The position numbers and the translations under genes are program-made. DNA of 64,000 nt from Marinobacter sp. X15-166B (GTDB lineage Bacteria; Pseudomonadota; Gammaproteobacteria; Pseudomonadales; Oleiphilaceae): positions 700,987 to 764,986 of the forward strand of contig NZ_MEIY01000001.1 in the NCBI RefSeq assembly GCF_001752365.1, given 5' to 3'. The stretch's first letter is position 1, and the number at the start of each line of letters is the position of its first letter. Under the pieces are notes generated by a model. That model made no database searches, had not been told where the DNA came from, and worked only from the letters and a program-made list of their open reading frames with translations. This document shows positions 11,676 to 20,577 of the stretch, one piece after another.

Positions 11676-14339
11676 TCAGCACAGCGCGGGGTTGGTTTTG
11701 TTGCGATCAATGCCGTATTTACGCATCGCTTCGAGAACAACGTCCTCTTTGATTTCGCCGTCACGTACCAGCCCGGTCAAGGCCGTGACGGTGACGTGGT
11801 AACGATCCACCTCAAAGTGGCTGCGCAGTGTTTCGCGGGTATCACTGCGCCCATACCCGTCGGTGCCCAGGGTCAGATAGGTGCCGGGCACGAAGGCACG
11901 GACCTGCTCTGAATAAAGCTTCATGTAGTCGGTGGCCGAAATCACCGGGCCTTTCTGACCGTCGAGACAGCGGGTGATGTACGCCTGACGGGGTTTGTCG
12001 TCCGGGTGCAAGCGGTTCCAGCGCTCCACGTGCAGGCCGTCACGGCCGAGCTCGCTGAAGCTGGTGACACTCCACACATCACTGGCGATACCGAAATCAT
12101 CTTTCAGCATCTGAGCCGCGGCACGAACCTCGTTGAGAATGGCACCGGAGCCCAGCAACTGGACCCGATGTGCTTTTTTCTTGCCCTTGGCTTCCACCGA
12201 TTCCAGCAAATACATGCCCTGAATGATGCCGTCCTCGACCCCTTCCGGCATCGCCGGCTGCTCGTAGTTTTCGTTCATCATGGTCAGGTAGTAGAACAGG
12301 TTTTTGTTCTCCTCGAACATCTCCTTCATACCATGATGGATCACCACCGCCATTTCATAACCGTAGGCGGGGTCGTAGGCTTTACAGTTCGGTATGGTCT
12401 GCGCCAGCAGATGGCTGTGACCGTCCTGATGCTGCAACCCCTCGCCGTTCAGGGTGGTCCGTCCGGCGGTGCCGCCGATCAGGAAGCCACGGGCCTGGAT
12501 ATCCCCCGCCGCCCACGCCAGATCGCCGACCCGCTGGAACCCGAACATGGAGTAGTAGGCGTAAAACGGAATCAGCGGAAAGCCGTTGTTGCTGTAAGAG
12601 GTGGCACACGCCATCCAGGCCGCCATGGCACCGGCTTCGTTAATGCCTTCCTGCAGGATCTGGCCTTTTTTATCTTCCTTGTAGTACATGATCTGTTCCC
12701 GGTCCTGGGGCACGTACTTCTGACCTTCGGCGGTGTAGATCCCCAACTGCCGGAACATGCCTTCCATACCAAAGGTACGGGCTTCATCGGGAACAATCGG
12801 CACGACCCGTTTGCCCACGCGCTTGTCTCTCACCAGTGCAGAGAGAATGCGCACAAACGCCATGGTGGTGGAAATTTCACGCCCACCGGAGCCTTCCAGC
12901 ACGTTCTTGAAGATATCGAGATCGGGAATCTTCAGGGGCTGGCTGTCTTTGCGGCGCTTCGGCAGAAACCCACCCAGATCCTGACGGCGCTTGCGCATGT
13001 AGACCATTTCCGGACTGTCCGGAGCGGGCCGGTAATAGGGCACGTTTTCCAGCTCGTCGTCCTTGATGGGCACCGCAAAACGATCCCGGAAGCCCTTCAG
13101 GGTCTCCAGATCCAGTTTTTTCAGCGAGTGGGTGGTGTTCTGGCCTTCACCCGCTTCGCCAAACCCATAGCCTTTAATGGTGTGCGCCAGGATAACGGTG
13201 GGCTTGCCATTGTTGCTGTTGACCGCACGATGGTAGGCCGCATACACCTTGTAGGGATCGTGACCACCCCGGTTCAGGTTGTTGATGTCTTCATCGGTCA
13301 GATCTTCTGCCAGCTTGGCCAGCTCGGGGTTCTTGCCGAAGAAGTGCTTACGGGTATACACCGGACCGTTACTGGTGTAATTCTGAATTTCGCCATCGAC
13401 CAGCTCGTCCATGGTGTGCTGCATCACGCCATCGACGTCCTTATCGAACAGGGGATCCCACATGCGCCCCCAGACCACCTTGATGACGTTCCAGCCGGCA
13501 CCGCGGAAGATGCCTTCCAGTTCCTGGATAATTTTGCCGTTACCACGCACCGGCCCATCCAGCCGCTGCAGGTTGCAGTTCACCACGAACACCAGATTAT
13601 CCAGCTTCTCACGGCCGGCCTTGGAGATGCACCCCAGGGTTTCCGGCTCGTCGCACTCACCGTCGCCGATAAAGCACCAGACCTTGCGGTCTTCCATATC
13701 GATCAGCTCGCGGCTGTGGAGGTACTTCATCACGTGGGCCTGGTAGATCGCCTGAATCGGCCCCAACCCCATGGATACGGTGGGGAACTGCCAGTAGTCG
13801 GGCAGCAGCCAGGGGTGTGGGTAGGAGGGCAGACCGTTGCCATCGACCTCTTCACGGAACTTGTCCAGCTGCTCTTCACTGAAACGGCCCTCGAGGAACG
13901 AACGCGCGTAAATTCCGGGGGATGAATGCCCCTGGAAATAAACCAGATCCGATTCGCGTTGGTCGCCGCCACCGTGGAAAAAGTAGTTAAAACCCACATC
14001 GTACAGGGTTGCGGAAGAGGCAAAGGTAGAAATGTGGCCGCCCAGATCGCCAGGGCGTCGATTGGCCCGCAGCACCATGGCCAGCGCATTCCAGCGAATC
14101 AGCGAGCGAATGCGCCGCTCCATGAACAAATCACCCGGCATGCGGGCTTCCTGATTGACTGGAATGGTATTACGGAACGGTGTGGTGATGCTGTAGGGCA
14201 GCTCGGTGCCGTCCCGGCTGGCGCGTTCGGAAAGACGCTCCAGAATAAACTTGGCCCGATCGACACCTTCGTGCTCGATCAAGGATTCTAACGCATCCAG
14301 CCATTCGCTGGTTTCTGTGGGATCATCGTCCTGGTACAT
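11676..14339 (-). CDS. aceE: Pyruvate dehydrogenase E1 component, homodimeric type
   Basis: Thiamine-diphosphate enzyme that decarboxylates pyruvate and acetylates the E2 lipoate. The start at 14339 (MYQDDDPTETSEW) follows GGGAGG and gives 887 residues, the same length as E. coli AceE; the longer reading adds 13 residues with no ribosome binding site. The ThDP motif runs GDGECDEPETLGCISKA to VVNCN. It is the first gene of the aceE-aceF operon. I saw no PdhR-type operator in the upstream gap, and no pdhR gene is adjacent. Confidence 0.97.
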   Translation of the reverse strand: MYQDDDPTETSEWLDALESLIEHEGVDRAKFILERLSERASRDGTELPYSITTPFRNTIPVNQEARMPGDLFMERRIRSLIRWNALAMVLRANRRPGDLGGHISTFASSATLYDVGFNYFFHGGGDQRESDLVYFQGHSSPGIYARSFLEGRFSEEQLDKFREEVDGNGLPSYPHPWLLPDYWQFPTVSMGLGPIQAIYQAHVMKYLHSRELIDMEDRKVWCFIGDGECDEPETLGCISKAGREKLDNLVFVVNCNLQRLDGPVRGNGKIIQELEGIFRGAGWNVIKVVWGRMWDPLFDKDVDGVMQHTMDELVDGEIQNYTSNGPVYTRKHFFGKNPELAKLAEDLTDEDINNLNRGGHDPYKVYAAYHRAVNSNNGKPTVILAHTIKGYGFGEAGEGQNTTHSLKKLDLETLKGFRDRFAVPIKDDELENVPYYRPAPDSPEMVYMRKRRQDLGGFLPKRRKDSQPLKIPDLDIFKNVLEGSGGREISTTMAFVRILSALVRDKRVGKRVVPIVPDEARTFGMEGMFRQLGIYTAEGQKYVPQDREQIMYYKEDKKGQILQEGINEAGAMAAWMACATSYSNNGFPLIPFYAYYSMFGFQRVGDLAWAAGDIQARGFLIGGTAGRTTLNGEGLQHQDGHSHLLAQTIPNCKAYDPAYGYEMAVVIHHGMKEMFEENKNLFYYLTMMNENYEQPAMPEGVEDGIIQGMYLLESVEAKGKKKAHRVQLLGSGAILNEVRAAAQMLKDDFGIASDVWSVTSFSELGRDGLHVERWNRLHPDDKPRQAYITRCLDGQKGPVISATDYMKLYSEQVRAFVPGTYLTLGTDGYGRSDTRETLRSHFEVDRYHVTVTALTGLVRDGEIKEDVVLEAMRKYGIDRNKTNPALC

Positions 14340-14905
14340 CAAATCCTCCCGTTGGCATTTCGCACATAAGCCCACCACGGCGGGCTGCTGTGGCAGTCGC
14401 CACCTTGAACTGGGGCGTTGAAATTATTGTGTGTTTACAGCATAGCCCAGCACCCCCGGGATGCCCGGCCTGCAGCGGCACTCCCCAAAAACTGCACACC
14501 GCCGAACCGTGAATGTTGTGCTTTTTACTACAAAAAAACGAAAAAAACCGAAATTTAACCGCGAAAACTGACAATAACACTAAAGCACCGCAAATAATGA
14601 CGTTTTTTTACCAAACCCTCAAGAGCGCTCAGACCAATGTATTAGTTTTGTCCGCCGACCCGCCGGAAAACCAAAGACCTCAAAACAATTTGCCAATAAA
14701 AAATCACTGACAGTGGCCTTTTTTCGCCGAAAACACGCCAGATTCCGCGAACAGGGCGCCACGACCGAAAATGTTCATTAGTACTGAAAACTTCCGCATA
14801 CTGCTGTATACTTCGCGCTCACTTTGCAGATCTTTCGAGCGGTTTTTAACTACCCTCCTTTTTCTTTTCCGTATAGCCACATTCACAATTACAAGAGGAC
14901 GATCC
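14340..14905. other. Intergenic region between aceE and the KamA-family gene
   Basis: 566 bases with divergent genes on each side and no convincing ORF. It is AT-richer than its neighbours, with A tracts around 14523-14545. A possible -10 box TATACT (14807-14812) lies about 95 bases before the kamA-family start, with no good -35. A short CACTG-A-CAGTG repeat at about 14705-14715 sits between an A tract and a T tract but is too short to call a terminator. Confidence 0.5.
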
Positions 14906-16270
14906 ATGAACTCCATCGTCACATTTCCGAACCGCATCCCGGCGGCCGAGTTCGAAGAAAGGCGCTTCACCGTGTACACCGACCGTCAGTTCGACAAAAT
15001 CGACGTCATCCAGCAACTGCCCGCCGAAACGCTGTTTGAAATGAAGGTGGTGGCCAGCGTGCTGCCCTTCCGGGTCAATGAATACGTCATCAACGAACTG
15101 ATCAACTGGGACCGGGTACCCAACGACCCCATCTATCAGCTGGTGTTTCCGCAAAAGGGCATGCTCAAAGACGAGCACTTTGACCGCATGGCCGCCCTGC
15201 ACCGGGAAGGCGCTGACCGCAAGGCCATTCAGGCGCTCGCCAAAGATATCCGCGACGAGCTGAACCCCCACCCCGCCGGCCAGATGGACATGAACATGCC
15301 CACGCTGGGCGGCGAAGTGCTGGACGGCATCCAGCACAAATACCGCGAAACCGTGCTGTTTTTCCCGGCCCAGGGGCAGACCTGTCACTCCTACTGCACC
15401 TTCTGCTTCCGCTGGGCGCAATTTGTCGGTGACAAAGACCTGAAGATGTCCAGCACCGAAGCCGACAAGCTGCACGGCTACCTGCAGGAACACAAAGAGG
15501 TGACCGATCTGCTGGTGACCGGCGGCGACCCGATGGTGATGAAAACCCGCAGTCTGGCGCAATACCTGGAACCGCTGCTGGCACCGGAGTTTGATCACAT
15601 CCAGACCATCCGCATCGGCACCAAGGCCCTGACCTTCTGGCCCTATCGCTTTGTCACCGACAAAGACGCGGATGAGCTGATCGAGCTGTTCGCCCGCCTG
15701 GTGGATGCGGGCAAGCACCTGGCCATCATGGCCCACTACAACCACTGGCAGGAAATCAGCACCGACATCGCCGAAGAAGCCATCCGCCGCATCCGCGCCA
15801 CCGGAGCCGAAATCCGCGCCCAGGGCCCACTGATCAAGCACGTCAACGACAACGCCGACGACTGGGCCAAACTGTGGAACAAGGAAGTGCAGCTGGGCAT
15901 CATCCCCTACTACATGTTTGTAGAACGGGACACCGGCGCCAAGGCCTACTTTGAAGTACCCCTGGCCCAAGCGTTCCACATCTACCGCGAGGCCATGAAA
16001 AAAGTCAGCGGTCTGGCCCGCACCGCCCGCGGCCCGAGTATGAGCGCCGGTCCCGGCAAAGTGGAGATTCAGGGCATCACCGAAATCCACGGCGAGAAGG
16101 TGTTCGTACTGCGCTTCCTGCAAGGCCGCAACCCGGACTGGGTGCAGCGCCCGTTCTTCGCCAAATACAGCGAAACCGCTACCTGGCTGCCCGATCTGAA
16201 GCCGGCGTTTGGCGAAGAGAAGTTCTTTTTTGAAGACGAGTATGACGCGATGCGGAAAGGCAACGGCTGA
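14906..16270 (+). CDS. KamA-family radical SAM protein (lysine 2,3-aminomutase-like)
   Basis: The 454-residue protein is a radical SAM and PLP enzyme of the lysine 2,3-aminomutase family. The [4Fe-4S] cysteines are C160, C164 and C167 in CHSYCTFCFRW (Cx3Cx2C), followed by VTGGDPMVM, which matches the family GGDP motif. The start at 14906 follows AAGAGGA. The cluster sequence differs from classic KamA and from EpmB, which have CRYC or CRHC then Arg-Arg, and the protein is longer than EpmB. No acetyltransferase gene of the AblB type is adjacent, so beta-lysine osmolyte synthesis is not supported by context. It stands alone between divergent aceE and convergent cnoX. The substrate is uncertain. 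Confidence 0.8.
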   Translation: MNSIVTFPNRIPAAEFEERRFTVYTDRQFDKIDVIQQLPAETLFEMKVVASVLPFRVNEYVINELINWDRVPNDPIYQLVFPQKGMLKDEHFDRMAALHREGADRKAIQALAKDIRDELNPHPAGQMDMNMPTLGGEVLDGIQHKYRETVLFFPAQGQTCHSYCTFCFRWAQFVGDKDLKMSSTEADKLHGYLQEHKEVTDLLVTGGDPMVMKTRSLAQYLEPLLAPEFDHIQTIRIGTKALTFWPYRFVTDKDADELIELFARLVDAGKHLAIMAHYNHWQEISTDIAEEAIRRIRATGAEIRAQGPLIKHVNDNADDWAKLWNKEVQLGIIPYYMFVERDTGAKAYFEVPLAQAFHIYREAMKKVSGLARTARGPSMSAGPGKVEIQGITEIHGEKVFVLRFLQGRNPDWVQRPFFAKYSETATWLPDLKPAFGEEKFFFEDEYDAMRKGNG

Positions 16271-16284
16271 GGCCGGACGGGTCT

Positions 16285-16310
16285 GGGGGGCTGACGCCAG
16301 TCTGCCCCCC
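16285..16310. terminator. G/C hairpin after the KamA-family gene
   Basis: GGGGGG (16285-16290) pairs with CCCCCC (16305-16310) around a 14-base loop, between the convergent kamA-family and cnoX genes. There is no T tract, so it is at best a weak intrinsic terminator. Confidence 0.35.
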
Positions 16311-16322
16311 TCAAGAGCACCA

Positions 16323-17186
16323 TCAATGCATTAACGTGTACAGCTTGCGCCGGTAGGTGCGCACATCGGGGTTGGCGCTGCCCAGCTTGTCGAACAATTC
16401 GATCAAGGTGGTTTTGGCCACCTCGTTCTTGTACTTGCTGTCCGCCTGCATCAAGCGGATCAACAGATCCATGGCTTGCGCGTTGTTCTCCTGCAGCACA
16501 TGGTGCAGGGCCAGCTGGTGCAGGGCGTCGGCGTCGTCAGGGCTGGCGGCCAGGGTGGCTTCCAGCTCGCTGACCGGTGCCAGTTCGGCAGACTGCTTCA
16601 GAAACTTGATACGCGCCGCCAGCTGCTTGGCCTGGTGCTGCAGCTTGTCTTCCGGGGGCAGGCTGTCGTACACCTGCTCGGCGGTCTCCAGATCGCCCTG
16701 CTCGGCTTTCAGCTGCGCCAGATCAATCAACACTTTTATGTTGTCCGGGTCGGCCTGATTCAGCTCGGCCAGGATCGTCTGGGCACCATCCAGATCCCCC
16801 TCCTGCCAACGTTTGTGCGCGGTTTCGTAGGGGTCTTCAACAGGCGCCTCCACGTGTTTGTCCAACACCGCCCGGACTTCACCTTCCGGCAGGGCACCGT
16901 TGAAGCCATCCACTGCCTGACCGTCTTTCACCAGTATCACCGTGGGCAGACTGCGCACCCCCAGACTGGCGGTCAGCTGTTGCTGTTCGTCCGCATTTAC
17001 CTTGGCGAGCAGAAACTGCCCCTTGTATTCGCGCGCCAGCTTTTCAAGGATCGGCAGCAACTGCTTGCAAGGCGCGCACCAGTCGGCCCAGACGTCGACC
17101 AGAACCGGTGTCCGGGACGACGCATCCATAACCGATTCCTGAAAATTTTCTGCCGTCGCGTCGAATATATAGGGGGAGTCGCTCAT
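16323..17186 (-). CDS. cnoX: Thioredoxin-TPR chaperedoxin CnoX (YbbN)
   Basis: The 287 residues match CnoX of E. coli (284). A thioredoxin domain at about 1-110 carries the active-site motif WCAPC after WAD. A helical TPR-like region from about 115 to the end supports holdase activity and client delivery to GroEL and DnaK. CnoX protects proteins from over-oxidation under chlorine or heat stress. Both active-site cysteines are present, whereas E. coli CnoX has SxxC, so this version could have oxidoreductase activity. It is divergent from the AsrA-like Lon protease, so the neighbourhood concerns protein quality control. Confidence 0.9.
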   Translation of the reverse strand: MSDSPYIFDATAENFQESVMDASSRTPVLVDVWADWCAPCKQLLPILEKLAREYKGQFLLAKVNADEQQQLTASLGVRSLPTVILVKDGQAVDGFNGALPEGEVRAVLDKHVEAPVEDPYETAHKRWQEGDLDGAQTILAELNQADPDNIKVLIDLAQLKAEQGDLETAEQVYDSLPPEDKLQHQAKQLAARIKFLKQSAELAPVSELEATLAASPDDADALHQLALHHVLQENNAQAMDLLIRLMQADSKYKNEVAKTTLIELFDKLGSANPDVRTYRRKLYTLMH

Positions 17187-17320
17187 GGTACATTCCTAGT
17201 GAGATAGCTGATTGATTCACAGACTTGTGCATTACTTTGATAGTGAAGGCAAGTTACGAAATTTCAAGCCTGCCCGATGGTTATATCCGCCGCAAGTGAA
17301 CACGATTATTGCCTTTGTCC

Positions 17321-17350
17321 TTGAATTACCGACTTTCGCCGCCAGATATA
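17321..17350 (+). promoter_or_regulatory. Possible promoter of the Lon-type protease gene
   Basis: TTGAAT (17321-17326), 18 bases, GATATA (17345-17350), about 65 bases before the start codon. I looked for a sigma-32 pattern here and did not find an acceptable -10 box. Confidence 0.35.
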
Positions 17351-17415
17351 TAGCCATGTATGCGCTTCTGCATGAGTGATGCGCCCAATCCATTACTGAT
17401 GGAAGTTGAGAGGGT

Positions 17416-19854
17416 ATGACTGACGAGAACCGTAACACTAACGATGACGATATTACGGAATACATTGGTAAAGGCGAAAACAGCAAAAGCCTGATTTTGC
17501 CGCAACAGGCATTGCCCCGCCGGATGTACATCCTGCCGGTGTCCAATCGCCCTTTTTTCCCCGCCCAGGTGCAACCGGTCATGGTGAATGAAGACCCGTG
17601 GCAGGAGACCCTTAAACGGGTCGGCGAAACCGATCACCGGGTGCTGGGGATCTGTTTCAGCGAAGACCTCGGCCCTGACCAGCGCATTCCCTCCAGCGAC
17701 CAGCTGGAAACCATCGGCTGTGCGGTTCGGGTACACCATGCACAGCAGGAGAGCGGCAAAATCCAGTTTGTCGCCCAGGGCCTGCAACGCATCAAGATTG
17801 TGCAGTGGCTGCGGCGCAAACCACCCTATCTGGTCGAGGTGGAATACCCCGACGCCCCGGAAGAAGACGCCGATGAGCTGAAGGCTTACACCCTGGCCAT
17901 CATCAGTGCCATTAAAGAACTGCTGCGCACCAACCCGCTGTACGGCGAAGAGGTGAAACAGTACCTGTCGCGGTTCGGTCCGGAGGACAGTTCGCCGCTG
18001 ACCGACTTCGGTGCCTCCATGACCAGCGCCCCCGGGACGGAGTTGCAGGATATTCTCGACACCGTGCCCCTGCTGCGGCGGATGGAGAAGGTACTGCTGT
18101 TGCTGCGCAAAGAGCAGGAAGTGGCCCGTTTGCAGACCGAAATCAGCGATGAGGTTAACGACAAGGTGCAGAAGCACCAGCGTGATTTCTTCCTGCGGGA
18201 ACAACTGAAGGTGATTCAACGGGAACTCGGTATCGCCAAAGACGACAAAACCGCGGACGTTGAGCGCTTCGAGGCGCGTATGGCCGACCTGGACCCACCC
18301 GCCCATGTGGTTGAGCGGTTTGACGAAGAAGTCCAAAAGCTGCAGATGCTGGAACAGGGCTCCCCGGAGTACGGAGTGACCCGTAACTACCTGGACTGGC
18401 TGACTCTGGTGCCCTGGGGCCGGCACTCCGAAGATCATTTTAACCTGCAAGAAGCCCGCCGCATCCTCGACAAGGACCACGACGGCCTGGATGAAGTGAA
18501 GGACCGGATGATCGAGTTCCTGGCAGAAGGCAGCTTTAAGGGTGAAGTATCGGGTTCCATCCTGCTGCTGGTCGGCCCGCCAGGGGTGGGTAAAACCTCC
18601 ATCGGCCATTCCATTGCAGAGGCGTTAGGGCGTGAATTTTATCGTTTCAGCGTCGGCGGCATGCGGGACGAAGCCGAGATTAAAGGCCACCGTCGCACCT
18701 ATATCGGGGCCATGCCGGGCAAATTTGTGCAGGCCCTGAAAGACGCCAAGGTTTCGAACCCGGTGATCATGCTGGATGAGATCGACAAGATTGGCTCCTC
18801 CTTCCAGGGCGACCCGGCCTCGGCCCTGCTGGAAACCCTCGACCCCGAACAAAACCGGGAGTTTCTGGACCATTACCTGGATGTGCGCATGGACCTGTCC
18901 AATGTGCTGTTCATCTGTACCGCCAACCAGCTGGACACCATTCCGCGGCCATTACTCGACCGCATGGATGTGGTGCGCCTGTCGGGTTACATCGCCGAAG
19001 AAAAACTGGCCATTGCCAAGCACCACTTGCTGCCACGCCTGTTGAAACGCAGCAAGCTGCTGAAAAAGCAACTAAACATCAGCGACGCCGCGCTGCGACA
19101 CATTATTGACGGCTACGCCCGGGAAGCCGGGGTGCGGAATCTGGAGAAGCTGCTGCACCGGATTGTGCGCAAGGGAATCGTCAAGCTGCTGGAAGCACCC
19201 GAGGTACCGGTACGGGTCGGCGTGGCGGATGTGGTGGAGTACCTGGGGCAGCCCTCGTTCCGCAAAGAACACGCCCTCAAAGGGGTGGGCGTAGTCACCG
19301 GTCTGGCCTGGACCGCCATGGGCGGCGCCACGTTGAGTGTGGAAGCCTCGCGCATTCATACCAATCAGCGTGGCTTCAAACTCACCGGCCAGCTGGGCGA
19401 AGTCATGCGGGAGTCGGCCGAGATTGCCTACAGCTATGTGTCTTCCAACCTGAAGCGCTACAAAGGCGACCCGGCCTTCTTCGACAAGTCGTTTGTGCAC
19501 ATTCATGTGCCGGAAGGCGCCACCCCCAAAGACGGCCCCAGTGCCGGCGTGACCATGGCCACGGCCCTGCTGTCCATTGCCCGGCAGGAAGCGCCGCACA
19601 CCGAGGTGGCCATGACGGGTGAGCTGACCCTGACCGGGCAGGTGCTGGCCGTGGGAGGGATTCGCGAGAAAGTGATTGCTGCCCGCCGGCAGAAAATAAT
19701 GACGCTGATTCTGCCCGACGCCAACCGGGGGGATTACGATGAGTTGCCGGACTACCTGAAAAAAGGGCTGACGGTGCACTTTGCCAAGCATTATGGCGAC
19801 GTGTATCAGGTGTGTTTCGTCAACAAAACCCCAAAGCGCCCCAGTGTGCACTGA
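17416..19854 (+). CDS. ATP-dependent Lon-family serine protease, AsrA-like
   Basis: The 812 residues have full Lon architecture: an N-terminal substrate-binding domain (about 40-240), a coiled region, an AAA+ ATPase domain (Walker A GPPGVGKTS at about 387-395, Walker B IMLDEIDK) and a C-terminal protease domain. The catalytic dyad is Ser709 (PKDGPSAG) and Lys752 (GGIREKVIAARR), with the same 43-residue spacing as in E. coli Lon (679/722). It is not next to clpX and hupB, where canonical lon sits, and resembles the second Lon of pseudomonads (AsrA), which is linked to heat-shock responses. The start follows GAGAGGGT. A canonical lon elsewhere in the genome is expected. Confidence 0.9.
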   Translation: MTDENRNTNDDDITEYIGKGENSKSLILPQQALPRRMYILPVSNRPFFPAQVQPVMVNEDPWQETLKRVGETDHRVLGICFSEDLGPDQRIPSSDQLETIGCAVRVHHAQQESGKIQFVAQGLQRIKIVQWLRRKPPYLVEVEYPDAPEEDADELKAYTLAIISAIKELLRTNPLYGEEVKQYLSRFGPEDSSPLTDFGASMTSAPGTELQDILDTVPLLRRMEKVLLLLRKEQEVARLQTEISDEVNDKVQKHQRDFFLREQLKVIQRELGIAKDDKTADVERFEARMADLDPPAHVVERFDEEVQKLQMLEQGSPEYGVTRNYLDWLTLVPWGRHSEDHFNLQEARRILDKDHDGLDEVKDRMIEFLAEGSFKGEVSGSILLLVGPPGVGKTSIGHSIAEALGREFYRFSVGGMRDEAEIKGHRRTYIGAMPGKFVQALKDAKVSNPVIMLDEIDKIGSSFQGDPASALLETLDPEQNREFLDHYLDVRMDLSNVLFICTANQLDTIPRPLLDRMDVVRLSGYIAEEKLAIAKHHLLPRLLKRSKLLKKQLNISDAALRHIIDGYAREAGVRNLEKLLHRIVRKGIVKLLEAPEVPVRVGVADVVEYLGQPSFRKEHALKGVGVVTGLAWTAMGGATLSVEASRIHTNQRGFKLTGQLGEVMRESAEIAYSYVSSNLKRYKGDPAFFDKSFVHIHVPEGATPKDGPSAGVTMATALLSIARQEAPHTEVAMTGELTLTGQVLAVGGIREKVIAARRQKIMTLILPDANRGDYDELPDYLKKGLTVHFAKHYGDVYQVCFVNKTPKRPSVH

Positions 19855-19871
19855 GCATCAGCACGGCGGTT

Positions 19872-19903
19872 GCGCGGCCCCGGTTTCCACCCGGGCGCCG
19901 CGC
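19872..19903. terminator. G/C-rich hairpin between convergent Lon and marR genes
   Basis: GCGCGGC and CCCGG pair with CCGGG and GCCGCGC around TTTCCA with a one-base bulge. There is no T tract; it may slow transcription from both sides. Confidence 0.35.
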
Positions 19904-19911
19904 ACGGCGAG

Positions 19912-20409
19912 TCATTTGTCCTGTGCTTTCCAATCATCTTCCTGCAACACCGAGCCCACCTCCAGCACCGGGGAGGCATCGATATCGTCGGCGTCCATCA
20001 TGTGAGCCACCCGCTGCAAAGACGCAACTATCATGCTTTGCTCCCACTCCTCAAGGGCCTGGAACTTCTTGGTAAACTCTTCCTGCAGGGGTTGCGGAGC
20101 CCGCGCCAGAATTTTTTCGCCTTCTTCGGTGAGGTGGGCGTGCACCTTGCGCCGGTCCCGGGTACTGCGCACCCGATAGACCAGGTTGCGTAATTCCAGG
20201 CGGTCCAGAATCGTGGTCACGGTCGCCTGACTCAAGCTGACTTTATTGGCGATGGTGCCGATGGTCACCTCCCCCAGATCCCGGATCGACCGCATGATCA
20301 GCAACTGGGGTCCCGTCAGGCCTACGTGCTTACTCAGGCGCTTGGAATGAAGGTCCGTGGCCCGGATGACACGCCGTAAGGACACAAGTACCAATTCGTA
20401 ATTATTCAA
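19912..20409 (-). CDS. MarR family transcriptional regulator
   Basis: The 165-residue winged-helix regulator has the MarR layout. Helices at the N-terminus mediate dimerisation, the HTH lies at about 50-80 (IGTIANKVSLSQATVTTILD), and the wing carries the family motif RSTRDRRKVHAHLTEEGEK. It is divergent from the membrane TPR gene at 20578 and convergent with the Lon-type gene. MarR proteins commonly repress themselves and a neighbouring operon in response to a small ligand; the 168-base gap to the TPR gene would hold the operator, though I see no clear palindrome there. The ligand and targets are unknown. Confidence 0.9.
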   Translation of the reverse strand: MNNYELVLVSLRRVIRATDLHSKRLSKHVGLTGPQLLIMRSIRDLGEVTIGTIANKVSLSQATVTTILDRLELRNLVYRVRSTRDRRKVHAHLTEEGEKILARAPQPLQEEFTKKFQALEEWEQSMIVASLQRVAHMMDADDIDASPVLEVGSVLQEDDWKAQDK

Positions 20410-20577
20410 TAGACCACTCCGGCATATGCTCTTGAATTCGCGAAATTAACAGGTATAAACATTATAGATGACTTCTACAATTAGAATCTCTGAACAACAG
20501 AAAGGCAAATAGGACCGGCCGCCGGTCGCTGCGCCAAAACCACGGCTCTGATGCCCCCAGACTGGACGATGTATTCA

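Noticed and set aside
12006..13925. 639-codon plus-strand ORF opposite aceE
   Set aside because: Antisense shadow of aceE in high-GC DNA; low-complexity composition and no family match, while the minus frame is a full-length PDH E1.
14807..14812. TATACT before the KamA-family gene as a promoter
   Set aside because: No acceptable -35 box stands 16-18 bases upstream and TG is not in the extended -10 position, so it was not listed as a promoter.
17187..17415. Sigma-32 promoter for the AsrA-like protease
   Set aside because: CTTGAAT is present at about 17320 but no CCCCATnT-like -10 box follows at 11-16 bases.
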